DNA from: Brachycybe producta
Lineage: Eukaryota; Arthropoda; Diplopoda; Playtdesmida; Andrognathidae
Assembly (NCBI GenBank): GCA_036925085.1
Contig: JAUPFP010000021.1
Span: forward strand, 1,514,027-1,578,026
Direction of reading: 5' to 3'
DNA length: 64,000 nucleotides
A program made the translations under genes and the position numbers. Numbering within the stretch: the stretch's first letter is position 1; every line of letters begins with the position of its first letter. Under the pieces are notes generated by a model. It ran no database searches, was not told where the DNA came from, and worked only from the letters and a program-made list of their open reading frames with translations. This document shows positions 33,520 to 45,759 of this stretch, in pieces.

Positions 33520-34610
33520 TCTTACTCTTTTAATTATCTCCAAATTGAGAAGAATATTTAATTATAGTTGTTTCAATTATCAGGTGACATTTTTTTCTTT
33601 TCTGTTTTTAAAGTTTACTAGAATTTCTTTGAGGACTTTGGACCCTTTTTTTAAAATATGTTAGTTTTTATATGGCAACTGTATGTGTGTTCCATTATTA
33701 AGCTTTTTGGCCCTTTTTGTTCAGTCACTTTTGTGCGTAAATGTGAATGTGTTGCATGCAAATTGCCACTTGATACAGTCTCTCTGATGTTGTGTGGCCC
33801 ATTAAAAGTTTTAAGTGCCACACTTTCTTTATTTTTTTATTTTTGGCACTCATTCTGTGTGTAATAAGGAGGGTGGGGGGTTGTGGACGTGAATTGCTTA
33901 CACGATGCGATGATATACAGAAAGAGATCCCATTTTTACACAAACCTATACTATAGTGGTTTAATGGAAGAAAAGAAGTGACAAATACAGTGTGTGTAAA
34001 ACATCAAAACTGCAAATGCTACGTTTATAGTAAGGTAATTTTTGTAATCAAGCCTACGTCTCTGCTTTCATAATAACATAAGTTTTATTTTGAAAGATAA
34101 CATCAATATAAAAAATACTTTTTAAGTGATTGAATTATCGTTCTAGTTTCTAAAAAAAAAAAACATTTTCGGTGACTTTGATCCATGTAAACGCGGTCAT
34201 ATCGTTAATTATTTGATTGAGTTTATTTAACTTAATTGTAATCGGATCTGTTCAGAGAAGAAGAAGCAAAATCGATAGGAAAAAAAAAACACCCTGTGTT
34301 TTAGGTTTTTATCTCTAATTTCTGTGTATTAACATTCTGTATAGATAAGCATAAATATTGCTAATGTATTAGCTGCCTACGCAGTTAGCCTGAAATGAAA
34401 AGGTTGAAAAATTGGACGAATTTTTGTCTGTTAAAATAGGCCTACTTTATTTTTTTATTTTGTGTAAATTGGTAAATTTAAGCTTCGTCTCCTGTAAGTC
34501 GGCAATCACTGCTGGCTTTAAGTGTATTTCCTCATCTAGTTTTTATGTTCACCGTTTACATTTTTAATGAAAAAACAAAGTTATTTTGCAAATTCGCTAG
34601 TTATTTTGCG
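33520..34610. other. Intron sequence with a family C fragment
   Basis: 34080-34165 carries AAGTTTTATTTTGAAAGATA and CGTTCTAGTTTCTAAAAA. Otherwise there are no recognised features; the small open frames lack domains. Confidence 0.45.
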
Positions 34611-34616
34611 AAAGAT

Positions 34617-34852
34617 GAGCATTTACAGACGAGCGACTTATAATGGTCGAAATAGACTTTAAAAAGTCGTCGGCATGTGGTCGAAGCTGAACATTTGGTG
34701 TCGACTGCAACGGTTGAGAAGTGGTTCTAGTGTATTTGAATGAACTACAAAAAGTGGTCGTATAGAGTCGACTCGATTGATAGGTTTTGACCACACGCCG
34801 ACCACTTTTCAAGCCAATCTCGACCACTAAAAGTCGCTTGTTTGTGAACGCC
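34617..34852. mobile_element. Fold-back MITE Q
   Basis: The inverted ends carry AGCGACTTATAATGGTCGA against TCGACCACTAAAAGTCGCT, with repeated GTGGTCG/CGACCAC and AAGTGGT motifs inside. About 236 bp. It is related in theme to the GACCAC-rich elements at 46461 and 50783. Confidence 0.6.
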
Positions 34853-34859
34853 TTTAGAT

Positions 34860-35470
34860 TAGCGTTTTATCATTTTTTATGCAATTTTCTAAATGCCTAA
34901 AATCAAGAGATGTCTATTGGAGCATTTCGCATAACAGTTTAAGATAAAGGTTTATAAATTGCCTAGTGAATGTGAAGAATAGCTGTTTTGACTTTGTTTG
35001 GGGGTCGTAACCATTTTAGGGACCTTAATTTGAAATAAGAACTAGTGAAGTGAGTGGACCATCGTTATTATTACACTAATAATAATAAGCTATATGGATA
35101 GAAGAAATATGAAACCCAAGGAACGACTTAGAAAAATGGCCACTGGTCAGTTAGTGTCCACTTTCAAGTTAGGTTATTATAAAGAAGAGGCTTATTTTAA
35201 AAGGGGGAATCATGGGATTTCATTTATGGGGTTTTTCTTTGGAGAAACTTTGAGAATGAGTTTTTCTTTATTGGAAATCTTTTTAGTGGGTGCAATCGGA
35301 AACTAAAAACCTAGAATCTAAGAGATGATTGCTCCAGCATCCTATATAAACGGAATAGAATTTCCGGATGTGCTTGATGTCGCCGTTTTCTTCTCAAATA
35401 TGAGTCCAATAAGGAGGAGGACATTTCGAAAACATGATGCAGTAGAATTTTTTGATTATAAGAACTAAAT
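34860..35470. other. Intron sequence, nothing recognised
   Basis: It includes an open frame at 35094-35306 of 70 codons without recognisable domain or splice context. Confidence 0.4.
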
Positions 35471-35660
35471 GGGACTGGACCTAGTCTGGATTACGGAAAG
35501 TCCAGATAATCCGGAAAATTGTCGTTTATTAACTTTCATTCTCTCCTTCATTATCGAGGAATTTAAAAGTCAAAAACACTGATAAACAAAAAAAAAACGT
35601 TTAGATTATAATAAAAGTCAGTCCGGATTACCCGGAAGTCCGAATAATTGAGATTTACTG
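35470..35660. mobile_element. Pogo/Tigger-like short element
   Basis: The left side, TCCAGATAATCCGGAAAA, is inverted to the right side, CAGTCCGGATTACCCGGAAG, and the right end is GAATAATTGAGATTTACTG followed by TA. Ends with CAGTAAATCTCAATTATTCG and a TA duplication are reminiscent of pogo-type elements (family knowledge). No transposase remains. Confidence 0.45.
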
Positions 35661-36181
35661 TATATTATACACGTTATATTCTGATCCTTGCAGTAGAGGT
35701 CGTTATATTAAATACTGGATTAGAGATGATTGCTTTCTTAAGGTAGTGTAGGTGGAGCCAGTATAGTTTTTCGATTACAGAATAATAGCTCAGTATTTTG
35801 TTTCCGAAAACGCTCGGAATTTTTGTTGTTATTGTAGATTTCGTAGATTTTTTTAGTGTTAGGCCTATTTAATGTGTAGGTGGTGGAGAAAAAGAAACTT
35901 AAAAATTTCTCATTCTATTCACGGAATTTTCGTGAAGTGACTTGAGTTTTAATTTTTTGAATGCTGTTTATCTAACCAATTGCACTTTGAAGTTATTCCT
36001 CATTAGAAAGTTTCTTCTTAGTAAATAAATTCCGAAAAATATATATATATTAAATAATATACAATATTATTTTTCTTGTTTCTTAACAACTTCGATATTT
36101 TTCAAATATTTTTTTATTAAAATTAAAGATGAAAGATTTTTGATTTTTCGAGTTTTTCACTTTTTCGTTTTAACGTAGGCC

Positions 36182-36408
36182 TTAATCATCATCATTAGAG
36201 CAACTTGGATAAAAAAAAGCTAGTTAGAGGCTAGATATCTGGTTACTATCAGTTGTCAACTTGAGTTCTAGCCTCTAACCAGCGGTTTTTGATTAAATAA
36301 AATCTAATTGTTGGTTGATCAAAATGAGGGGGGATTGTTACTGCATAATTGGCCCTTGTAGGCCACAGATTGAGAAACATATCCGAGCATAAAAATCCGA
36401 GTTGTAAA
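36182..36408. mobile_element. hAT-like element, 5'-truncated copy F2
   Basis: It contains GTTAGAGGCTAGATATCTGG, CTAATTGTTGGTTGATC, GGCCACAGATTGAGAAACAT and GCATAAAAATCCGAGTTG, matching F3. The left terminal repeat is missing. Confidence 0.6.
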
Positions 36409-36451
36409 AAAATCAGGGAAGATTTTGTTTTAACTAAAGAGAAACTAATTA

Positions 36452-36816
36452 AGATGGTTTATGAACAGTTGATTTTCAAATTCTTGATTACTCTTGTTTT
36501 TAAGAAGAATAAAAATTAAAAGTAGAAAGTGTTTTAGAAACTAGAAGGGTAACTATCACTTTAAGGGGTATTTTCATGTTGACATATCTTTCAAAATAAA
36601 CTTATTATAGACTAAAATTAAGAAACATCTCGTCTGCCATTAAAAGCTTATTTTGAAAGATATCAATATGAAAATACCCCAACGTGAAACATACCCTTAA
36701 GAGATCGAGCTACTTTACCCTTCTAGCTTCTAAAACACTTTTTAGTTTTTCTTAATTTTCCTTTTCTGAAAGACAAAATAATTAAGAATTTGAAAATCAG
36801 CTGTTCATAAACCAAC
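36452..36816. mobile_element. Family C fold-back, nearly complete copy
   Basis: One of the clearest copies. GATGGTTTATGAACAGTTGA is inverted to TCAGCTGTTCATAAACCA at the other end. Inner pairs are GTTTTAGAAACTAGAAGGGT with ACCCTTCTAGCTTCTAAAAC, and CTTTCAAAATAAACTTA with AGCTTATTTTGAAAGAT. About 365 bp, with no open frame. Confidence 0.8.
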
Positions 36817-37462
36817 TTTTAATGAACGTTTTAGAAAATTTAGAATACTTAAAAGTTAGTTAAATTAGTTTTAACACAGATTTGTAATAAATTTATTATG
36901 ACATTAATAATCATATTATTATAATTTGTTATATTCGAATATAATTTTGCTCAAAATGACGTGATATAAAATGTAACATCTGTGTGACATATTTGTGCAG
37001 CTCCATTACTAACAGCAGTTGCAATGTGATATGTCATTTTGACGTCATCATCATCATCATCAATTCACTTCTTTCTTCTTCCTCGAGAAAAAGAAGAAGA
37101 AAGTTAAAATTGTTTTCTTCTTTCTTTAAAGTTTGTTCAACAATTTGTTTGTTGAAGTTGTTTGACTTAAATGAGATTTTTCTATTTTCATTTTGAGAGA
37201 AATAAATTTTTTTTCTTTTGTTATTTTTGGCCTGATGACATAATTTGACAACACAAATGTTACATATAATGGACAATGTCAGGAAATGACTTTAAAAAGC
37301 TGCGATCCCACTGACGATATTTACAGAGCAAGATTCATGCTTGCAATGTGTTCTTGAATAAATTACAATTGCCAATGGAATAAATGTCCTTGGCAACACT
37401 GGGCAATGGCAGAGGGAAAAATATCTTTGCTTTTTGCGAAAGAAAAAATATGTATTATTTAT

Positions 37463-37670
37463 ACAGGCATTTAGAAATCGGGACGAACATAAGTTGACTC
37501 CGCCCTTTTTATGACGACCGGTAACTTCTAATTGGTTTGTTGTGTGGTTCGACGTTGAAAAAGGGTGGAGCATATGTGACGTCAAACGACATAACCAACC
37601 AATTTGAAGTTGCGTTCATCATAAAAAGGGCGGAGCCAACTTCTGTTTGTTCCGATTTCTAAATGCCTGT
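37463..37670. mobile_element. Family A MULE-like MITE, copy A8
   Basis: A 208-bp palindromic element, ACAGGCATTTAGAAATCGGG to its inverse. The exact 9-bp duplication ATTATTTAT lies at 37454-37462 and 37671-37679. A central TGACGTCA lies at about 37577. Confidence 0.88.
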
Positions 37671-37822
37671 ATTATTTATTGACAATAGGAATGCGGAAAA
37701 AGTATCGATACATTATTGGTGTCGATATTTTCTTTTCTAACTTTGTACATGATTATTTTTTTGGATTTTATGATACTTTCGTGGTATCGATAGTTGTCTT
37801 TCGATATTTACTATGATTAGGT

Positions 37823-38140
37823 ATCGGATTTTTATGCAATATCACAGCAAGTGTTTCTTAATTTGTGGCCCAAGTGTCAGTTGTGAAGTAATCATCTTCA
37901 CCATTAGAGCAACTAACTGCAATTATACTTTTTTTTTCCTAAGCAAAAAAAAAAACTGGTTAGAGGCTAGATGTCTGGTTAATATCAGTTGTCAACGAGA
38001 AAATTCGAGCCTCTAATCAGGCGTTTTTGATTGTAAAAAAATACATAATTGTTGGTTGATCTAAAATTCTAAATTCATAATTGGCTCTTGGGCCACAGAT
38101 TACGAAACATTTACTTGATATTTGCATAAAAATCCGAGTT
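37823..38140. mobile_element. hAT-like element, copy F3
   Basis: The outer ends TCGGATTTTTATGCAATATC and GATATTTGCATAAAAATCCG are inverted, as are TGTTTCTTAATTTGTGGCCC and GGGCCACAGATTACGAAACA. It is the most complete copy of the family. Confidence 0.65.
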
Positions 38141-38339
38141 TCTAGTTATGAATGAAGCATAGATACTTTTTTCCTCCTCATATTTACCGCATTTCTTGCA
38201 GTGTGATCGCAGCTTTTCGGTATGAAATGGCTGCCAAGTTTTTTGTTTTTTTGGGGTGCGTTTCAAAGCTAGCTGTCGTAAGATTTATTTTCTTCTATTG
38301 CATATGTTAAATCTTGTGTTTCTAATTTTGGTATGTATG

Positions 38340-38344
<5 letters not shown>

Positions 38345-38387
<43 letters not shown>
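38345..38387. repeat. (GA)n microsatellite
   Basis: A GA run of about 21 units. The reverse-strand Ser/Leu frame across it is an artefact. Confidence 0.97.
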
Positions 38388-38389
<2 letters not shown>

Positions 38390-38486
38390 AAAAGGGGAAA
38401 GAAAGTCGGTGATTGGTTAATATAGTTTTCAATGTCTTTTTCTTTGTGACCTTTTGACCTTTTTCTTGACAATCTTCTTTAAGACT

Positions 38487-38488
<2 letters not shown>

Positions 38489-38521
<33 letters not shown>
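38489..38521. repeat. (GT)n microsatellite
   Basis: About 16 GT units. Confidence 0.97.
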
Positions 38522-38523
<2 letters not shown>

Positions 38524-38559
38524 CACACTAAATACAAGACTAGTAGTAATTAGAATGAA

Positions 38560-39390
38560 AATTAAGCATGTGCAACCCCATAATTTGCAATACAGTTAAT
38601 TGACATTTTTATCTTTAGTTGAGGGGGGGAGAGAGAGAGAAAGAGAGATAGATAGACCAATTTATATATTGTTATTTAACGAAACAACCACCATTTTGTA
38701 ATTGTGTATGGATATAGGGAGGGATGTGTTCAGTGAAAGAAACAAAAACAAATGTCTGTTCTAGTCTTTTGCTGATTATTCTCTTTAATCTTTTGGTTCC
38801 AATGAAAAAAAAAAAAAAAGTCAAGTTAAGGACTGAATTATTTAAGAGACTTACTTTATTTATTATTCGTGCTTCAAATTTTAAAAAAGTACCTTCTAGT
38901 ATAGTAGAAAATGAACTTTTTTTTCTTTTTCTCTTGTAAATTTATATGGAGACACGAACAGCAAATTCTTAACTTAATTACCGTTTAGAAAAAAAAAATT
39001 CATTTCATTACATATTGGTGTCTCGGTTTTTGAGCTCATTTATGTCACGTTTATAGTCGGTATTTTTTTTTAGGGATTATACTGTGTTGCTAATTTGCAT
39101 ACACATAAGACCTAAGAAGTCATGGCGATAATAAACGCAACATTAAGGCTGGTTGTCGCGCCACAGTTAAGGGGCTTTATCTGTAAAGGGCCTGTACTTC
39201 ACACGGACCAGTTTGTTTGTAGGGCTACTTTTAAGTGATCGTTTTTAAAAGCAGCCGATTGATTAATTATATAAAGGGTGGTGCACACCGAGCCACCGTC
39301 ACTTTTTTTGTTTGAGTCCAACCACGAGTGTCGAACGCGGCCAGACTGTTTGTCTGTAATGATGAAGGTTCTGTCAGTGGTATGCGATAA
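38560..39390. other. Intron sequence, no gene seen
   Basis: It holds short GA and poly-A tracts. An open frame at 38724-38939 has no domain. Confidence 0.4.
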
Positions 39391-39391
39391 A

Positions 39392-39881
39392 TAGGCTTGC
39401 CATCTTTACTCCTCCTCTGTGGAGGACAGTCCTCCTTTCGGAAGAAATGTCCTCCGGCCAGGACCGTAATCCACGAAGGCAAACATGTCCTCCACACAAT
39501 ATATTTTATAAAAACTTCATATACGTTCGTGGAGGACGACGGTCTTGGCCGGAGAACATTTCTTTCGAATGGAGGACTGTCCTCCACACAAGCAATTAGA
39601 AATCGGGACAAACAGAAGTTGGCTCTGCCCTTTTTATGACGAACGCAACTTCTAATTGGTTGGTTATGTAATATGTAGTCTGACGTCACAGGCTCTGCCC
39701 TTTTTATGACGAACGCAACTTCTAATTGGTTATGTAGTCTGACGTCACATGCTCCGCCCTCTTCAATGTTGAACCACACAACAAACCAATTAGAAGTTGC
39801 CAGTCGTCATAACAAGGGCGGAGCCAACTGAAGTTCTGACCGATTTCTAATTGCCTGTGTCCTCCACAGGTGGCAAGCCTA
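39392..39881. mobile_element. hAT-like fold-back H with a nested family A MITE
   Basis: The outer inverted ends are TAGGCTTGCCA and TGGCAAGCCTA. The inner arms pair GTGGAGGACAGTCCTCC with GGAGGACTGTCCTCCAC, and AGAAATGTCCTCCGGCC with GGCCGGAGAACATTTCT. The flanks GCGATAAA and GTGATAAT suggest a decayed 8-bp duplication, as for hAT elements. Copy A9 is inserted in the right arm. Confidence 0.7.
39588..39858. mobile_element. Family A MULE-like MITE, copy A9, nested and internally duplicated
   Basis: It is flanked by the exact 9-bp duplication GTCCTCCAC (39579-39587 and 39859-39867), which is host sequence of element H. Its length is 271 bp because a segment of about 70 bp with CTCTGCCCTTTTTATGACG and a TGACGTCA is repeated in tandem, giving two CRE palindromes (about 39681 and 39741). 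Confidence 0.88.
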
Positions 39882-39889
39882 GTGATAAT

Positions 39890-40745
39890 TACCTATCTAG
39901 ATTTCTTCACAACATAACGAAATAAGCTTTAGTTTCCGATTGCACCTGATATGTCTGTCTGCTTCTGAAATGGAGAGAATTAAGCAGAAGTTCTCAATTT
40001 CATTGTTTTCTTTAATTTGCATATTTTTGCAATATGGAGAAGAGGCTACTTATAAAGTGTATTGTCTGAACTACATTAGCTAATTAACTCTACCTTAAAG
40101 TGGTTATTTATCTTAAAATTTATAGATTTTTTTTTAATTTAGAAGATTTTTTTTGTTGTGTTTTTTTTTCTTCAATTCTCTGAATTCGCATTTCGTTTTC
40201 ACCTCATTAGTGAAAATTTTCTTTTGTTATCAAATTATCTTTGACCAAGTGGAAAATACTTTTAAGGGGGGGGTTATTATTATTAAAAATGGATCATTTT
40301 TCTCTTTCTGTCTATCATTATATATATATATTCTTGAATAATCACATGAACACGCACACACAATACACATTGGAGTTTATTAATTGGATGGTTAACGTAT
40401 TATGAGTTCATATTTCAAAGAAGTTTCATCCATCCTGAAAGACAGGAAAAAAATGAGACTAGAAACTAGAAAGGGATTTTTTTATTTCCTTCCTTCATTC
40501 TTTCTCTTTTCTTTTGTGTTTCTCAAATGTCTGCCTGTCAGTCATTCATTCATTTGTAGAATTTCAATATTGACTTTTTTTCTCTCTTCCGTTTTCTCTC
40601 TTCTCATTTTAACTTCCGCTCTTTTATTTTATGTTGTTCTTTTCTAACATTATTTTACTAAACATTATTTTTCGTTCTTCATTATTTTCTGTCTTGCAAC
40701 TCTGAATTTTCATTTTGTCTTTTCTCTTTCTGCCTCTTTGTCCCT
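39890..40745. other. T-rich intron sequence, no gene
   Basis: T-run open frames at 40153-40341 and 40402-40647 are compositional artefacts. Confidence 0.45.
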
Positions 40746-40748
40746 TTC

Positions 40749-40750
<2 letters not shown>

Positions 40751-40805
<55 letters not shown>

Positions 40806-40806
40806 T
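40751..40806. repeat. (CT)n microsatellite
   Basis: A CT run with one TTT interruption. Confidence 0.95.
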
Positions 40807-40929
40807 TCAAAGAAGCTAGAAGAAACAATGAAACGATTATTAGATAACCGGAAGTTAAAGAAATTAAATCTTTCGAAAATGAGGTTACTAGTGTCACTTT
40901 GTTAATAAAAACTCGGGTAGAATTCATAA

Positions 40930-41540
40930 TACTTAGCTTCTCCTGTTGATCAGAATATAGTCATAATTTGACTTACGAGACTAGAAGAGTTATAAAATAG
41001 CAGAAATAATTTTAAGAAAATTTATTTATGACAGTTTGAGGAAAAGGTGAAATTTTTGACGGTTTTTTTCTCTCCTCACTTTTGTAGTAAAAAACGATGA
41101 ATATTTTTTAATAAGAAAAAGCATTGGACCTTTTTCTAAACATTTTCAGGGCATGAAAAACAGTTAAGGGAAAAATGCATTAATGAGTGGTTTGGTTTTT
41201 ACTTTTTTTAGTATGAAGTTTTATTAGAAAAATAAAAGATTTCGGCAGGAAAATGACTTACAACGTAAATTTTTTTAGTCTCCTTTAGTTTATAACAAAC
41301 TTGAAATTTGTTGTAAAAATCACTGATAATGATGAGCACGAAATTTAAAATGTATTTCAAGTAAAAAGTATATGTGGAATTTCTTTTATATTTGCATCTT
41401 ATTATTTATTCATAAGTAAACAGACATCTTATGATGTGTCACAAACAGATGTCACCATCATGTCGTTTCTCTCTAATAGACAAGTTTTGAAAACATCTTT
41501 AAGGGGGGAAAAAAATCCTTTTAATGTGGGGGAATCTTTA
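40930..41540. other. Intron sequence, nothing recognised
   Basis: AT-rich, without a coding signature or a repeat match in the window. Confidence 0.4.
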
Positions 41541-41773
41541 TAGTTAGTTGCCTTACTGTAAAGATGAAGCTTGTGACGTCAGAGGGGTTGACATAAACTT
41601 TATGATTTTTTTTTCATTTAGTCTTGATAGCAAATATATGATATATTAGCAGTTTAAACAAAATGGTTGCTTCATTCTTTTGTTATTATTCCATTTTTTA
41701 TGAGATAAAATGATACAAGCCTAAGTTTTAAGTCAACCCCTCTGACGTCACAAGCTTCATCTTACTGTAAAGC
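41541..41773. mobile_element. Family D MITE, best copy D5
   Basis: CCTTACTGTAAAGATGAAGC and TTGTGACGTCAGAGGGGTTG on the left are inverted to CAACCCCTCTGACGTCACAA and GCTTCATCTTACTGTAAAGC on the right. The TTACTGTAA at both ends may be a 9-bp duplication or part of the terminal repeat. One perfect CRE palindrome lies in each arm (about 41576 and 41743). Confidence 0.75.
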
Positions 41774-41779
41774 TTACAT

Positions 41780-42900
41780 AAGGGAGGAAAAAAGTTTTAA
41801 CCCTTATTACACCCCATTTGTGACAATGTTATCATCTTTATTATTATTACTCTCTTTTATATTCTTCAATATGGTAGCCATTTTTATTTCTCATTTTTTT
41901 CATTGGCCGTTTATTTAAAAAAATAGATAAAAGTGGAACTAATTTTGCCATTGTAAGGGGTCGCAGAAACATGTTATTATTGGCCCACCACCGCCATCAC
42001 CGCCACCTGGGTTTCTTCTTATTCTTTATCATATTTTTTTTAGAAGGAGGTTACCTTTTTTTTCTTGTTTTATGGACCATAGAATTTATATCTAGATTTT
42101 TTTTTTGGAGTATATATCTTTTATGATAGAGGGATGGTCGAAATTCTCATCTTTTTTTTTCGGCGTTTTTTGAACGATCGAAAGGAACTTTTTTATTTTG
42201 TTGGAAGAATATTATTATTCTTCATTGTCTTTCATATAGACACACACTATAAAAGTACAGGGTGTTACCATAACACAGAAACAAGATAGACAAAATTACG
42301 GCATTACGGATTGATGCTTTATTCGAATTTTAAAAAAAATTTACTTCGCAAGCATCGAAGGACTGTCGCAGTGGGACACGAAATCGTAGCATTCGAAATG
42401 CATTGTTAAAACAGGAAGATTGTCAAAACCCAGCAGCAGGGTTAAGAGATAGATAGATAGATAGATAGATATTTTTTATAAAATTCATAAAATTTCTCAA
42501 AAACAGAAGTGAAATTGGCGCCGCCGCCAAATTGCAAATTTTCTAAAATTAATAACGAACAAATGGAAATGAAATATTTTCACAAAACTTGTTTTTATAA
42601 CTTGCTATATATGAAGTTATTAACCATAATTAGGGCCTTAACAATCTAATTAAAAAAATTAATAATTGCAAACATATTTAATAAAGGGTGAAATTCAGGT
42701 TAAAACGTTAAAATTTGATATATTTAACAATATATCATTATATTTTGATATTTTACAAAAAAAAAAACTCACTGGTAAAAAGAGCCTTATAAATAACTAT
42801 TTGGTACATTAAGATGAAGATTAATGTTTTTTAAAAATAAAAAATACAACATTCTTACAGCACCTGTGGTTGGTTTCATATTTGAAATTTACGACAAACT
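41780..42900. other. Intron sequence with a (GATA)n tract
   Basis: A GATA run lies at about 42447-42471. TACAGGGTGTTACCA at about 42256 resembles one mariner-type end, but no partner was found. No exon is recognised. Confidence 0.4.
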
Positions 42901-42903
42901 TCT

Positions 42904-42926
42904 CCCCCCCCCCCCCCCCCCCCCCC
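42904..42926. repeat. 23-base poly-C run
   Basis: A pure C homopolymer, the longest of several C/G runs in the window. Confidence 0.97.
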
Positions 42927-42929
42927 AAA

Positions 42930-43500
42930 TGAATCCAATGAATGCAATTAATCTTAACTAGGAAAATGTGTTCAATTTTTATCAGTAAGACACATTGTTT
43001 GAGGTTTTTTTTTTCTTCTTCTTCTCTCTCCTTATTTAAACTCATATTAATCAACACATTGTATAAAATGCGCTTTTTCGAACCGCCTCTCTACTTATAT
43101 ATATATATATATTTTAAAAGCAAAAATGAGGTTTATGAATTTTTGCATATTTGTTCATTTTCCTTTTTTTTCTGATTTTGTTTTAAAAAAATGATGATTT
43201 TTTTTTGTATTTTGAATTTGACATCATTGAAAGTGGTGTAACTTTTGTTTTGACAACTTTTTGTGTCATTTCTAACTCTAAACCTTCTCTTAAATTCTTT
43301 CTTGACTGATTTTCTACTTCAGAAATACTCTACTCACTCGTATTAAAGATGAATAGTTGAGTTTTAAATTGAGAATTTTTCGCTTTTTTTTATGTGTTAC
43401 AGTTAAAATCTTAAATCAGTGAGTGAGTGAGAGAGAGAGAGAAACCAGTTTTAACCAATACTTAGAGGTGTCACAACTCACAACTGCTGTAAAGAACTAG
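42930..43500. other. Intron sequence, low complexity
   Basis: It holds CTT and TA repeats and a short GA run near 43430. No gene is seen. Confidence 0.4.
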
Positions 43501-43544
43501 CTGTGCTTATGGAGTCTAGTTAATAAATGGATCGTTCCACCTCT

Positions 43545-43735
43545 AACTAGAGCTAAAAAAAATTCTCTTGTTGCTCCAAGCCATGGTTCAGTTCTAATTT
43601 GAAATTGAAATATCACTCTACAAGCTGCTAATAAGGCTTGTGGCAGAAGAACAAAAGTCAAATTGCAGTATGCGAAATACTTTAGTCGCAAAACCGGAAG
43701 ATACAAACATAATGACAATTGCAATATGTTCTGCA
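43545..43735 (-). pseudogene. LINE 3' UTR fragment, copy L2
   Basis: The minus-strand stretch TTCTGCCACAAGCCTTATTA, then GCTTGTAGAGTGAT, matches the putative 3' UTR of L1 and L3. No reverse-transcriptase motif is visible here, so it is assigned only through that shared segment. Confidence 0.45.
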
Positions 43736-43964
43736 GTAGCTGAAATAATTATCAAACAATTAACAAGTTGATTTTCACTCATAAAATCACCTGTAAGAGA
43801 GAGTTCTAAAAAATAATAAAAGGGAACCTTGACTTGAGTGAGGCGCTAGGCAATTAAAAGCTCACTTACCCCCACAACGTTAGGAATTAGTTTAGTTTTT
43901 TTTAGCAAATGTTTAAGTCTAGTTTTAACTGTAGAAAATTACCATTTTTTTGTTCTTTAGGTAG

Positions 43965-44295
43965 GTTTAAAGTGTAAACGGGGCCTCTGATTAATTCTGT
44001 CTTTCAGGAGAGCAAATACGTGAATGTATTTTAGAAACTAGAAAATGTAGCTCAATCAACTTAAGGGTTGTTTTCATGGTTTTGAAATCTTTCAAAATAA
44101 GCTTTTTTATTGAAGTTTGAAAATATTCTAACTTTTAAAAGTTTGTTTTGAAAGATTTCAAAACCATGAAAATACTCTTAAGTGTTTGAGTTACCCTTCT
44201 AGTTTTCTCGTAATTCTGCTCTTCTGAAAGACAAAAATAATAAAGAAAAAGAGTACGAAAAATGAAGAGCTGTTCAACATAAACCATGTTAAAAA
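43965..44295. mobile_element. Family C fold-back copy
   Basis: TTCTGTCTTTCAGGAGAGCA, TTTTAGAAACTAGAAAATGT and AATCTTTCAAAATAAGC are mirrored by GTTTGTTTTGAAAGATTTC and CCCTTCTAGTTTTC, then TTCTGAAAGACAAAAATAAT. Confidence 0.72.
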
Positions 44296-44299
44296 CTAA

Positions 44300-45005
44300 T
44301 TTCAAGTATTTACTGTAACATTTATTGAACAAATGTCGTCATTTTGATAGAATGGCGGCCCCAACTGTAAGAGGGAATAGAGCAAAATGGAACTTTTTCC
44401 ATAAAAGCCTTGTTCAACAGTGCGGAAAATTATGTTTGACTTTGCGACCTTTTTTTTTCTCTCTCTCATTCTCTCTTTGAAATGATATCGATCTTAAGAT
44501 TTGTATTTTCTTATATATATATATTATTATATACCCTATTGAGCTTATTCACCTATTGATAAGGTGAGTTGGGTGTGGGCCAGAGAGAGGGGGTTTTGGG
44601 GAGGGTCTCTTGTGCCTTATACAAATTTAAAACGTTTTTTCTCCCCTGAACTCTCCTTACGAAGGTGAGATTTTAGCATGTGTGTTTGCAGTGATTGCCT
44701 AACCACAAGGGGTGACAAATGGCAACAATTTCGTTTTTCTCTCTGTGTGTGTTTTATGGGTTTTGATATTGAAGTTTATTTTATAAGACTTCTTTTTATT
44801 TGTGAGGAGAGAAAAAAAGAGACGTTTTCATGCTTGAAAATGCTCTCTTTTTTGATGATTAGTTTAAAGGGACATTTTTATTTAAAAAAAGAATGACATT
44901 TTCATCTTAATTGCATAACTGTGTTTTGCGTTCGAGTGTCTTTCCGTATAAATCTTTCATTCTGTCAGTCTGTCTGATTTTAAAAAAATGCGGGGAAATC
45001 TTTTT
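44300..45005. other. Intron sequence, no gene seen
   Basis: It contains a TA-rich tract near 44510-44530. An open frame at 44678-44896 has no domain. Confidence 0.4.
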
Positions 45006-45009
45006 TAAA

Positions 45010-45325
45010 AAAACATTGGTTTTTAAACAGTTGATTTCTGAACTGTGATTATTCTGTCTTTCATAAGAGAAAAACTAGAACTGTCTTTTAGAAAACTAGA
45101 AGGGCAGCTCATTCACTTTTGAGGGTATTTTCATGATGATATATATTTTTAAAATAAACTTTTTTAAAAGAAAAATCGTCTACTTAAAGCTGATTTATTT
45201 TCAAACTCGCATAAAAAGTTTATTTTGAAAATATATATCATCATGAAAAAAATACCATCTTAAGTGATGTAAACTACTCTTCTAGTTTCTAAAACATATT
45301 TAAGTTTATCTTCATTTCAAAGGGA
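45010..45325. mobile_element. Family C fold-back copy
   Basis: GAAAACTAGAAGGGCAGCTC, then ATTTTCATGATGATATATA, is mirrored by TATATATCATCATGAAAA and ACTCTTCTAGTTTCTAAAAC. Confidence 0.72.
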
Positions 45326-45506
45326 AGAATTTACTTAACAGATACAACTATTTAAGAAGAAGAAAATTGAAATTTGTTAGAAACTAGAATAATGATAATG
45401 CTATGATAAATATTTTTATAACGGTATCGTTAAAAATAAACGTTTTGATGGAAACAAGATTTTTAGGATAAAAATACTTTTAAGATATTCATCTAAGATT
45501 CTAGGG

Positions 45507-45750
45507 CCTCATTACAGAAAGAAAATAAAGACTATCATATGACAGTAAATTGTCATATCTAGTTTATAACCAATGTAACAGTAAAAAAAAAAATCAAATT
45601 AGAAAACATTATGACAATCATTGTCATTAATCACTGCCATTGACTAATATAGGCTTCAAACATAAAATGACAATCACAAAAATAGCGTACAAGGAATGAC
45701 AGTATAAGGTATGACTATCACAATTTTATGACATTTTCTGTAATGAGTCT
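45507..45750. mobile_element. Family E MITE, copy E2
   Basis: The ends are CCTCATTACAGAAAGAAAAT and ATGACATTTTCTGTAATGAG. The interior has ATCATATGACAGTAAATTGT and repeated ATGACA units as in E1. Confidence 0.65.
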
Positions 45751-45759
45751 CCTTGTTTT

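Noticed and set aside
39267..39779. 170-codon reverse open frame
   Set aside because: It runs through the H fold-back and copy A9, and its repeated peptide segments come from the internal duplication.
42256..42440. TACAGGGTGTTACCA as a mariner end
   Set aside because: Only one end is visible and no inverted partner or transposase remnant was found.
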